Source of the DNA: Ahrensia sp.
Lineage (GTDB): Bacteria > Pseudomonadota > Alphaproteobacteria > Rhizobiales > Rhizobiaceae
Reading direction: 5' to 3'
NCBI GenBank assembly: GCA_024639025.1
Contig: JAHEJF010000018.1
Coordinates: forward strand, 1 to 12,382
Length of the DNA: 12,382 nucleotides
Part shown: one piece after another, positions 1 to 5,605 of the stretch
Layout: each line of letters starts with the position of its first letter
Position numbering within the stretch: the stretch's first letter is position 1
Position numbers and translations under genes: made by a program
Notes under the pieces: model-generated
The model's database searches: none
Seen by the model: only the letters and a program-made list of their open reading frames with translations
Told to the model about the DNA's origin: nothing

Positions 1-39
1 GTTGCGGAAACAACGTGGTTTATTTGAAATTGCCTGAAA

Positions 40-181
40 GGCTCTGTCAGAATTAAATCTATTGCTTGGGTCGCGAGGCAAAATGAGAATTCGCTGGTAT
101 TGAAGTTGCTCACTTTTCCCAGTTTTTCTTAAGCCGATTGAACCGCTTCCAATGTGTTGTTTATTCTACTCTGACAGAACC
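40..181 (+). repeat. MITE-like 142-bp repeat, copy 1
   Basis: This is the most diverged of five copies. Its left end reads GGCTCTGTCAGAAT and its right end CTACTCTGACAGAACC, so the termini form an inverted repeat. The interior shares landmarks with the other copies: cgaggcaaaatg near the left, ttaagccgattgaaccgctt near the right. The 8 bases on each side (gcctgaaa and gacccgct) do not match, so no target-site duplication remains. It abuts an IS6-family relic at 182, and the 40-397 block as a whole is also bounded by TIR-like ends. Confidence 0.8.
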
Positions 182-345
182 GACCCGCTTTCTCTTAATG
201 TTCACGGCCAAAATGGTCCAAATCAATTCCACCAGAAGCAGATCGATTCATAACTGGCATTGATACCGCGTTCATGCAGCATTACTGCCAAGCGGATGAT
301 CTCGGGAGATGTACTGAAATACTTGAAGGGATTTTGCTAAGCCAT
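182..345 (-). pseudogene. IS6-family transposase, N-terminal fragment, degraded
   Basis: From ATG 345-343 the minus strand reads M-A-stop-Q-N-P-FKYFSTSPEIIRLAVML, the characteristic start of rhizobial-type IS6 transposases (MAKQNPFKYF..SPEIIRLAVML as I remember the family). About 14 codons normally present between the AVML and HERGI motifs are missing. The frame then resumes with HERGINASYESICFWWN and a stop where the family has arginine before FGP, followed by another stop. Three in-frame stops, an internal deletion and loss of the whole DDE catalytic domain mean it cannot encode an active transposase. Confidence in the family is high because the motif order is preserved. Confidence 0.8.
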
Positions 346-397
346 CCCGGAAAATTATGAACCGCCACCAAAACCGTCACGTTGCTCTGACAATGCC
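182..397 (-). mobile_element. Remnant of an IS6-family insertion sequence
   Basis: Read on the minus strand, this block opens with GGCATTGTCAGAGCAACG, a terminal inverted repeat of the length and style of IS6-family elements (compare the GGCACTGT start of IS26). About 50 bp later a transposase N-terminus begins. Only the 5' portion of the element survives; it stops at the junction with repeat copy 1 at 181/182. The first 16 bases match the right-end TIR of the 142-bp repeats at all but one position, which ties the repeats to this IS. The methyltransferase stop codon lies only 9 bp beyond the TIR. No 8-bp duplication is visible. Confidence 0.75.
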
Positions 398-406
398 ATT
401 ACGCAC

Positions 407-1036
407 CTACAACACCTCCAACACATGAACAAAACCCAGAACATCGTCTTTGCCGAACGCAAAGCCGGCAAAGGGCGGGCTGGTTTCGACTGGCTTTACC
501 AGACCAACATTTTCTTGCTCAGTGAGCTTGGCTGCAAAGCCGTTTTCCTCAAACACGCTTTGGCGAATATTGAAGATGGCATAACCACCAGGACGGGTGA
601 CCCTTACCAATTCATCGAGGCTTGAGGCCGGCGCGTGACCTGTTGTGAAAACACCGGCGCTGATAAATGCAGCAAAATGATCGTCCGGCCACGGTAGGTG
701 CTCCCCCAGAACTGCCTGTTTCAAATCGGTATAACAGCCACGCTGCCCGGCCATTGAAAGCATTTCTTCCGACATGTCGATCCCTGAAAGACCGGTATAG
801 CCAAGTGCCGCCAGGTAGGGCCCGCTAAGCCCGGTTCCTACACCTGCATCGAGAATAGGGCCGGAGCCGGCTGGAAGATATCGAGCGACAAACGCGGTGA
901 TAAAGAAAGGAAGGATATAACCCTCCTCAAGAAGGTCGCGGTCATATTGGCGCGACCACTCGCCATAGGCACGGGCAAGTTCAGCATCATCTTTGGCATC
1001 GTATACACGTTGAAGCATTTCAGAGTGTTCGCTCAT
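407..1036 (-). CDS. Class I SAM-dependent methyltransferase
   Basis: The protein is about 209 aa. It contains the SAM-binding motif I ILDAGVGTGLSGPYLAALGY, a following acidic position (GIDMSEEML), a motif IV-like DDHFAAFISAGVFTTGH, and LVRVTRPGGYAIFNIR as the post-motif strand. These define a Rossmann-fold class I methyltransferase of the small WBSCR27/DREV-like group. The substrate cannot be told; a small molecule is more likely than nucleic acid given the short C-terminal part. I place the start at ATG 1034-1036 because GGAAGA sits 7 nt upstream; an in-frame ATG at 1049-1051 would add five residues but has no comparable site. A small dyad, ATAGT-AAAC-ACTAT (1081-1094), lies about 45 bp upstream and could be an operator. 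The end HVLEVL looks like a natural terminus, so the adjacent IS relic did not truncate the gene. Confidence 0.85.
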   Translation of the reverse strand: MSEHSEMLQRVYDAKDDAELARAYGEWSRQYDRDLLEEGYILPFFITAFVARYLPAGSGPILDAGVGTGLSGPYLAALGYTGLSGIDMSEEMLSMAGQRGCYTDLKQAVLGEHLPWPDDHFAAFISAGVFTTGHAPASSLDELVRVTRPGGYAIFNIRQSVFEENGFAAKLTEQENVGLVKPVETSPPFAGFAFGKDDVLGFVHVLEVL

Positions 1037-1195
1037 TGATAATTCTTCCATCCAAAGCGCAACTTACGGTCCATCATAACATAGTAAACACTATCCACGT
1101 TAAGCGGTCGATGTCAGATTCAAGTCTGGATTGAGCCCAAATCGGCTGATGCTGCGCAACGTACCGACGTCAGTTTACGACCTTTCGGGTGTGCC

Positions 1196-1225
1196 AAGTG
1201 CCCAAGGGCGCCTTGGTTGTCACTT
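1196..1225. terminator. Possible hairpin downstream of the small cytochrome gene
   Basis: CCAAGG-GCG-CCTTGG (1202-1216) is a perfect 6-bp stem. It is enclosed by AAGTG (1196-1200) and CACTT (1221-1225), which also pair. It lies about 60 bp beyond the stop of the minus-strand cytochrome gene. No U-tract follows on either strand, so a rho-independent terminator is only a guess. Confidence 0.3.
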
Positions 1226-1283
1226 CGCAAGCACTGAAATGTACATCTAAAAGCAAAGCCATCAAGCTGCCTTTGAAGCTGAA

Positions 1284-1598
1284 TCAATCCAATGAGCCAA
1301 CATAGGCTAAGAGATCTTGGATTTCCCGACGGGTCAGACTTAGATTAGGCATAGGCGGATGCGGGTCTGCCAAGAATGCAGCAAGCGCGTCTATCTCTTC
1401 TTGGTACTTGTCAGCAATAAACTTGAATGTTGGTACATCTGCCAATGCACTTTGCTGATCTGCGTCGACCAAATGGCACTGTGAACACCATTTGAGCGCA
1501 ATTTCCTCGCCAGATGAGGCATCGCCTGCAGCAAATGCATGGCTCGACAAATGGCTGCAAATCAAGAAAGCTGAGATCTTACAAATAAGGTTGCGCAG
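1284..1598 (-). CDS. Small periplasmic c-type cytochrome, probable non-AUG start
   Basis: This is a monoheme class I cytochrome c-like protein, about 104 aa with the start used here. The heme site is CSQCH (residues 38-42) and the likely axial methionine is in HPPMPNL (residue 83). The C-terminal helix REIQDLLAYVGSL is typical of the fold. It should carry electrons in the periplasm. No ATG or GTG gives a complete protein: an in-frame TTG at 1565-1563 would leave only 12 residues of signal peptide. Reading upstream gives KNLRNLICKISAFLICSHLS then SHAFA-AG, a normal signal peptide with an AFA cleavage site. A strong AGGAAGGA lies about 8 nt before CTG 1598-1596, which I take as the most likely start. 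A start codon lost by mutation is the alternative. It is divergent from the cytochrome gene at 1657. Confidence 0.75.
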   Translation of the reverse strand: MRNLICKISAFLICSHLSSHAFAAGDASSGEEIALKWCSQCHLVDADQQSALADVPTFKFIADKYQEEIDALAAFLADPHPPMPNLSLTRREIQDLLAYVGSLD

Positions 1599-1656
1599 GT
1601 TCTTTTCCTTCCTGTTTGCCTAACTGGGAACTTCCAAGTCGGAGGAGCAAAATGCG

Positions 1657-2004
1657 ATGCAACCATTTCTAATCGCAACACGCAAGCTTCAATTGTTGCT
1701 GGTATTGATTTGCCTGATCAGTCCCATTTTCATTCAGCCGGTTTTCGCGCAATCAACCAATGCGGTGGAACGCGGCCTTGCCGTTGTCGATCAATGGTGC
1801 CGCTTGTGTCATGTGCGTTTGGAGGCTGAGACATCTTCTGATACGGCCCCGCTTTTCAAGGAGATTGTTCAGAGACCAGGCCGTGATAGAGCCTATTTGC
1901 GGACTTTCATGGATGAAGATCATTTCCCGATGACGACATTTCGTTTGTTCGACAGTGAAAAAGACGACGTCGTAGAATACCTGATGGATTTGAAACACAA
2001 ATAG
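1657..2004 (+). CDS. Small periplasmic c-type cytochrome
   Basis: A 115-aa secreted monoheme cytochrome. Residues 1-31 form a signal peptide (RK, then LQLLLVLICLISPIFIQ, cleavage after VFA). The heme-binding motif is CRLCH (48-52), and M92 in HFPMTTF is the likely sixth ligand. The C-terminal helix is DDVVEYLMDLK. GGAGGAG (1641-1647) is the ribosome binding site for ATG 1657; an ATG at 1652 is out of frame. It resembles the divergent cytochrome at 1284-1598 in size, motif spacing (WCxxCH, then xPM about 40 residues later) and helix ending, so the two may be distant paralogues or redox partners. The electron donor and acceptor are unknown. The stop is 14 bp before repeat copy 2. Confidence 0.85.
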   Translation: MQPFLIATRKLQLLLVLICLISPIFIQPVFAQSTNAVERGLAVVDQWCRLCHVRLEAETSSDTAPLFKEIVQRPGRDRAYLRTFMDEDHFPMTTFRLFDSEKDDVVEYLMDLKHK

Positions 2005-2018
2005 GGGTGGCTTTTATC

Positions 2019-2160
2019 GACACTGTCAGAGTAAAACTAAATGCTTGGACGGCGAGGCAAAATGCGATTTCACCTACATTGATATTGTCAGTTTTTTCCA
2101 GTTTTGCGTAAGCCGGTTGAACCGCTTCCTAAGTATTTATTATTTTGCTCTGACAGTGCC
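2019..2160 (+). repeat. MITE-like 142-bp repeat, copy 2
   Basis: The ends are GACACTGTCAGAGTAAAA on the left and TTTTGCTCTGACAGTGCC on the right, an inverted repeat apart from the second base. Its interior, from about 2053 to 2107, is identical to copy 3 (shared start cgaggcaaaatgcgatttca, shared end ttttttccagttttgc), making these two the youngest-looking pair. An 11-bp palindrome CGGTTGAACCG lies near the right end. The flanks cttttatc and catgactg are not a duplication. Confidence 0.9.
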
Positions 2161-2288
2161 CATGACTGATCTTAGCCCTCCAAACTTCGAACGACATCTT
2201 TCAGCGGATGTTTTTTCCGTCCGTGGAAACTCTCAAGTCCTTGACCAATGATCTTTTGCTGAAACTGAATCCGGACTAGAGTTTCAAT

Positions 2289-3419
2289 TTATTCAACGAT
2301 AATTTCAGGTTCATCATCATTGATTTCGGCAGTTTCAGTCGTTTCGGTAACCTCGGACGCTTCTCTTATTTGGTCAATGATACCCAGCGCGTCACCCGTG
2401 CCGAGCAATTCATTCGCCCAATTAAGCATTTCTTGGTCGACATAATTGTCTTTGCCATATTCTTCCACCCGATTGAGATTGGCCGCTGCCAGCAGCGCTT
2501 CGGTAAGTGCGTCATCGCCAGTGCCAGATGCAGCGGTTTCAGATGCAGCGGTTTCGGCATCTGCCAGTTCAATCTGTGCCGAAGCAACCGCTTCAGCTTC
2601 TTTGCCTTCAAGAATTTTTGACAAACCTTCTATTTCGCTTGCAAGCGTTTCTTCCTCTTCTGGTGTCAGTTTTGAATCATCGACTTCTATGAGGTCTTCC
2701 AAGCGTGAATTTAGAGAGGCCAACTCTTGGTCTTGGTATGAAAACTCGTCATAGCTTTCAAGCATTTCGGTGAGTTCCGACAAAGCAGCACTTGCATCGG
2801 CGAGCACATCTTTTGCAGCAATTAAAGCAGTTCGAGCGTCTTCTTGAGCAATGTTTGCATCGATGAATTCTCTCATCGCCACAATGCGCGGATCGTTAGC
2901 GTTCATATAGGCTTTATAGTTGCGGTTAAGCGAATTGAGACCGGCAAGTTTAGCATTTAGGTTCTTCTCTCCAACGGCTGGTCGCTCGATCGGTACAGGC
3001 ACTTTGCTGGCATCGACTGACACCCTTCTGATGGGCTTTGTTGTCTTCTGAGTCGTTCTCTTTGCCACATTTTTGGATGTCGAAGGTCTATTTTTAGACT
3101 TGTTCTGCGAGCGTTTTGTGAACAAATTTTTGAAAAACCCACCTTTGTTCGATGCGCTTGCGCCGCCATTTCCTGACTTGGCTTTTGATTTGCCACGATT
3201 GGAAGACGAAGCGCCTCTGTTGCCCTTATTATTTCCAGCTGTGCTCTTGCCTCCAGCGTTGCCATTGCTGCCGGCATTGCTATTGCCTCCGCCATTTTTG
3301 GCATGCGCCACATCAGAACCAACTAGTGAAGCACCACCGAGGATTGAGCCGGTCGCAAACGGCATCAAAGACAGTGCAATGGAACTGATGGTGATGATGG
3401 CGATTTTTTGGAGATTCAT
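2289..3419 (-). CDS. Secreted low-complexity protein of unknown function
   Basis: A 376-aa protein I do not recognise as a named family. Residues 1-40 form a signal peptide ending VAHA, preceded by a long hydrophobic stretch. Residues 41-95 are Gly/Asn/Ser/Ala-rich with scattered lysines (NGGGNSNAGSNGNAGG). Residues 96-135 are strongly basic (Lys/Arg/Thr/Gln). Residues 154-190 hold a more conserved-looking block, LNAKLAGLNSLNRNYKAYMN then ANDPR. Residues 185-300 are acidic, Ala/Glu/Leu-rich and helical, with possible coiled coil, and the end is acidic (DDEPEIIVE). The split between a basic N-half and acidic C-half suggests binding to a polyanion or a surface and matrix role, but this is inference. 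AAGGGA 6 nt before ATG 3419 supports the start. It stands alone, with repeat copies 2 and 3 on either side. Confidence 0.8.
   Translation of the reverse strand: MNLQKIAIITISSIALSLMPFATGSILGGASLVGSDVAHAKNGGGNSNAGSNGNAGGKSTAGNNKGNRGASSSNRGKSKAKSGNGGASASNKGGFFKNLFTKRSQNKSKNRPSTSKNVAKRTTQKTTKPIRRVSVDASKVPVPIERPAVGEKNLNAKLAGLNSLNRNYKAYMNANDPRIVAMREFIDANIAQEDARTALIAAKDVLADASAALSELTEMLESYDEFSYQDQELASLNSRLEDLIEVDDSKLTPEEEETLASEIEGLSKILEGKEAEAVASAQIELADAETAASETAASGTGDDALTEALLAAANLNRVEEYGKDNYVDQEMLNWANELLGTGDALGIIDQIREASEVTETTETAEINDDEPEIIVE
2526..2555 (+). repeat. Perfect 15-bp tandem duplication inside the secreted protein gene
   Basis: The unit agatgcagcggtttc occurs twice in direct succession (2526-2540 and 2541-2555). 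It encodes the in-frame ETAAS-ETAAS repeat near residues 289-298 of the secreted protein. It looks like recent slippage in a low-complexity helical region and keeps the frame. Confidence 0.85.
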
Positions 3420-3506
3420 GGCATGTCCCTTGGATAGACTCTTCGGCTTTCATTGGAAACATAAGACCACGAACAGAACCAACCATTAATCTCAAAGCTA
3501 AAAATC

Positions 3507-3542
3507 TAGCAACTTTGTTAAATGGCTTGCGTAATGTTGCTA
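3507..3542. promoter_or_regulatory. Dyad TAGCAAC-N22-GTTGCTA upstream of the secreted protein gene
   Basis: A perfect 7-bp inverted repeat (3507-3513 and 3536-3542) with a 22-bp AT-rich spacer lies about 90 bp upstream of the minus-strand start at 3419. Its size and position suit an operator, but no promoter could be assigned and no known binding motif is recognised. Confidence 0.25.
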
Positions 3543-3613
3543 ACTAAAGCCCTGCGGTACTTGAGAAAATTGCCCAAAAATTTGCGCGTCCCGCATCGTC
3601 GCTTTGTCTGCAT

Positions 3614-3649
3614 AGCTGACATTGTCGCACTGTTCCGCGAATGTCAGCT
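3614..3649. other. Perfect 10-bp inverted repeat with 16-bp spacer
   Basis: AGCTGACATT (3614-3623) and AATGTCAGCT (3640-3649) are exact reverse complements separated by gtcgcactgttccgcg. CATAG (3611-3615) and CTATG (3655-3659) form partly overlapping outer arms. It lies in the gene-free stretch 3420-3940, between the secreted protein gene and repeat copy 3. The only other content I see there is the dyad at 3507-3542. No U-tract follows, so it is more likely an intergenic palindromic element or operator than a terminator. Confidence 0.45.
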
Positions 3650-3734
3650 TTCACCTATGAAACCATACTCTAGAAAATCAATATCATTGGTTGAGAACAC
3701 AGGGGCCTGACACCGCAAAGAAACCTTCAGTTGG

Positions 3735-3876
3735 GGCATTGTCAGAGTAAAATTAGTTACTTGGGTCACGAGGCAAAATGCGATTTCACCTACATTGATA
3801 TTGTCAGTTTTTTCCAGTTTTGCATTAGCCGGTTGAACCGCTTCCCAAGTATTTATTATTTTGCTCTGACAGTGCC
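3735..3876 (+). repeat. MITE-like 142-bp repeat, copy 3
   Basis: Best preserved copy for showing the terminal inverted repeats. The left end reads GGCATTGTCAGAGTAAAATT and the reverse complement of the right end GGCACTGTCAGAGCAAAATA, and both continue to a shared TACTTGGG about 24-32 bases in. Flanks tcagttgg and tattcggg do not match, so no target-site duplication is seen. Its right end is 64 bp upstream of the EEP gene start, and an open frame runs through the repeat into that gene. Confidence 0.92.
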
Positions 3877-3940
3877 TATTCGGGAGCTTTCGTTTTTGAC
3901 TGTTTCTGCCACGATGAATCTGTGCAAGCATTCTTTCGTC

Positions 3941-4870
3941 ATGCGCATTGCCTCATTGAATGTTCAGAATCTAAAGCTGCAGAGATTCAAAGGCCAAACT
4001 CAGCTCCATGGTGCTTGGGATTCCGATGCTCCAGAAGATCCGAGCCTGGATCTTATCGATCGCAGGTTAACCGGTGAACTGTTGGCTGAAATTAACGCAG
4101 ATGTGGTTGCTTTGCAGGAGGTGTTCGATCTCGAAACACTCGACTATTTTCACAACAAGTTTCTTGTTCCAACGGGTGCCGAGCCCTATCCGCATCGTGC
4201 TTGCATTGCAGGCAACGACGGTCGCGGCCTTGATGTCGCACTGATTTCGCGCCATCCACTTCCATTCATCAAAAGCCATGCATCGCTCAAGCTCGCGGAT
4301 GTGGGAATCGATCCACCTGATGGTGTTGATCCCGATTTGCCAGTTTACCGGCGCGATTGCCTGATGATCAAAATCGGTCAACTGACTCTCTTTGTCTGTC
4401 ATTTCAAGTCTGCATATCCGAATCCCGGTGTCGCCTGGAAGACACGAAGACTGGAAGCGCTTGCAACGCGTCGTTTGATTGAACGATATTTTACGAAACC
4501 AGAGAATTCGCTGTGGCTAATCGTAGGTGATCTAAATGAGCCAAATGTTCAGGACGGTGATTACGAGCGCGCCATTGCACCCCTCGAATCGCATTTTTCG
4601 GAAGACCTCATGATGCGTTTGCCGGATGCTGAGCGCTGGACTTACTACGATCCGCATTCCGGTCTTTACCATTGTCCAGACGCGCTATTGGCATCCCCAG
4701 AACTGGCAAGGCTGTGCGAAGGCATTAAACCGATTGTTGTTCGGAAAGGATTGGGAGTTGAGGTATCACGCTTTCGTGGTTCTCGATTGAGAGCGGTGGG
4801 AAAACATCGACCCCATGCGAGCGATCATGCCGCCGTCCTGATCGAGCTGGATCAAATACCAAGTTCTTGA
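3941..4870 (+). CDS. Endonuclease/exonuclease/phosphatase (EEP) family protein
   Basis: A 309-aa member of the metal-dependent EEP (DNase I-like) fold. Visible active-site elements, counted from ATG 3941: N7 in RIASLNVQNL; E60 in ADVVALQEV, the metal-binding glutamate; H154 in VCHFKS; D197 and N199 in IVGDLNEP; and the terminal SDH (294-296). All key residues are present, so it should be a phosphoesterase. Nucleic acid, inositol phosphate or phospholipid could be the substrate. I chose ATG 3941 because the fold normally begins with such a strand. No Shine-Dalgarno precedes it; ATG 3914 and TTG 3896 (9 nt after GGGAG) are in-frame alternatives, and the frame is open back through repeat copy 3. 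No signal peptide is seen. Confidence 0.85.
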   Translation: MRIASLNVQNLKLQRFKGQTQLHGAWDSDAPEDPSLDLIDRRLTGELLAEINADVVALQEVFDLETLDYFHNKFLVPTGAEPYPHRACIAGNDGRGLDVALISRHPLPFIKSHASLKLADVGIDPPDGVDPDLPVYRRDCLMIKIGQLTLFVCHFKSAYPNPGVAWKTRRLEALATRRLIERYFTKPENSLWLIVGDLNEPNVQDGDYERAIAPLESHFSEDLMMRLPDAERWTYYDPHSGLYHCPDALLASPELARLCEGIKPIVVRKGLGVEVSRFRGSRLRAVGKHRPHASDHAAVLIELDQIPSS

Positions 4871-4877
4871 AGGAACT

Positions 4878-5023
4878 GGCAGTAACCGATCATGAAAAAA
4901 TTGCTACTTGGGCCACGAGGCAAAATAAGATTGTACCCACATTGGTATTGCTTGCTTTTTCCAGTTTTGCGTAAGCAGGTTGAACCGCCTCCCAAGTATT
5001 TACTACTTTGCTCTGACAGTGCC
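4878..5023 (+). repeat. MITE-like repeat, copy 4, degraded left end
   Basis: The right end is intact (tttgctctgacagtgcc) and the interior is recognisable (cttgggccacgaggcaaaat, ccagttttgcgtaagcaggt, tgaaccgcct). The left end ggcagtaaccgatcatg has lost the TIR match and carries about 4 extra bases. It starts 8 bp after the stop codon of the upstream EEP gene and ends 15 bp before the ATG of the next ORF, so it fills that intergenic gap almost completely. Confidence 0.85.
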
Positions 5024-5038
5024 TTTGGGAGGATTACC

Positions 5039-5254
5039 ATGATTACAGCAGATGCAACTATTGTCTTTAGGGGTGGGGCAATGATGGACATTGAACTTGA
5101 CGATGAAGAGCGAATTGCCTTGGAGAAGGGATGGATAGATCACCGTTCGAACCCCGCTCCGATTCCATCAGTAAACCTCAGTTATAAAGAAGGCAGCGGC
5201 TCCATTAAACTTGATTGGCTTGCTGTCGCGGGGGTATTTGTGTTGAACCGATAA
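5039..5254 (+). CDS. Small hypothetical protein
   Basis: A 71-codon ORF of unknown function. GGGAGGA (5027-5033) 5 nt before ATG 5039 is a strong ribosome binding site and the main support. A second in-frame ATG at 5081, after AGGGGTGGGG, would give 57 aa starting MMDIELDDEERIALEKGW. The middle is acidic (DIELDDEER) and the end hydrophobic (KLDWLAVAGVFVLNR), with no transmembrane helix or known motif. The frame extends upstream through repeat copy 4, which I regard as accidental. It may be the 5' remnant of a longer gene, since the following 270 bp hold no complete ORF. Confidence 0.4.
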   Translation: MITADATIVFRGGAMMDIELDDEERIALEKGWIDHRSNPAPIPSVNLSYKEGSGSIKLDWLAVAGVFVLNR

Positions 5255-5391
5255 GTCATATTGGCGAGAGCGCCGGTCAACAAAATCTTCGTGCCATATG
5301 ATTGCGCGATGGCATTCACAGTCGTGCCCGCTTCTTCGCAGGATGCATGTGGGTACACTCCTTCTTTAACCTTTGTAATATCCTTTCGTGA
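5182..5391 (-). pseudogene. Possible 5'-truncated coding remnant
   Basis: This minus-strand frame is open for 69 codons after an in-frame TAA at 5394-5392 and has no usable start. Its first 48 codons read like true protein, for example KEGVYPHASCEEAGTTVNAI followed by AQSYGTKILLTGALANMTYR. The rest overlaps the small plus-strand ORF and looks random. I do not recognise a family. It may be a remnant of a displaced gene, or chance. The remainder of 5255-5500 shows nothing else. Confidence 0.2.
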
Positions 5392-5500
5392 TTATTGGTA
5401 CAGCCGCCAGCAAGTATTTTGAAATCCATTTTCATCAACAGTCATGTTGATGCGGATCAAACTATTTCTGGTTTTCTGGATCTATCATTTCAGGAGCTTA

Positions 5501-5605
5501 ATGAGCGAAAGACTGGACTGTCTTGATGTACATTCTTCTGCTGGTAATCCTGCATATCATCATAGCGATGACCGCAACAGTTCACGTTCTGCTTCGAAAG
5601 AGTGA
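5501..5605 (+). CDS. Possible 34-codon leader ORF overlapping the cls start
   Basis: ATG 5501 sits 5 nt after AGGAG (5492-5496), a far better ribosome site than that of the cls ATG at 5526. The frame is +1 relative to cls and ends at TGA 5603-5605, 80 bp inside cls. The peptide (MSERLDCLDVHSSAGNPAYH and so on) resembles no known protein. It could couple or attenuate cls translation, or be coincidental. Confidence 0.25.
   Translation: MSERLDCLDVHSSAGNPAYHHSDDRNSSRSASKE

Noticed and set aside
2162..2251. A 29-codon ORF (MTDLSPPNFERHLSADVFSV...) starting 2 bp after repeat copy 2
   Set aside because: It has no Shine-Dalgarno and is very short. The start beside the repeat end is probably coincidental, though a gene remnant is possible.
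3073..3489. A 138-codon plus-strand ORF opposite the secreted protein gene
   Set aside because: It is rich in Pro/Leu/Ala as expected for the antisense of a Gly/Ser/Lys-rich gene and has no ribosome binding site.
3522..3710. A 62-codon plus-strand ORF in the gap upstream of copy 3
   Set aside because: It spans the perfect inverted repeat, has no ribosome binding site, and its Arg/Leu-rich sequence resembles no protein.
40..5023. The tandem-like series of short repeats as a possible CRISPR array
   Set aside because: The units are 142 bp with terminal inverted repeats and are separated by genes at irregular kilobase distances; no cas genes are present.
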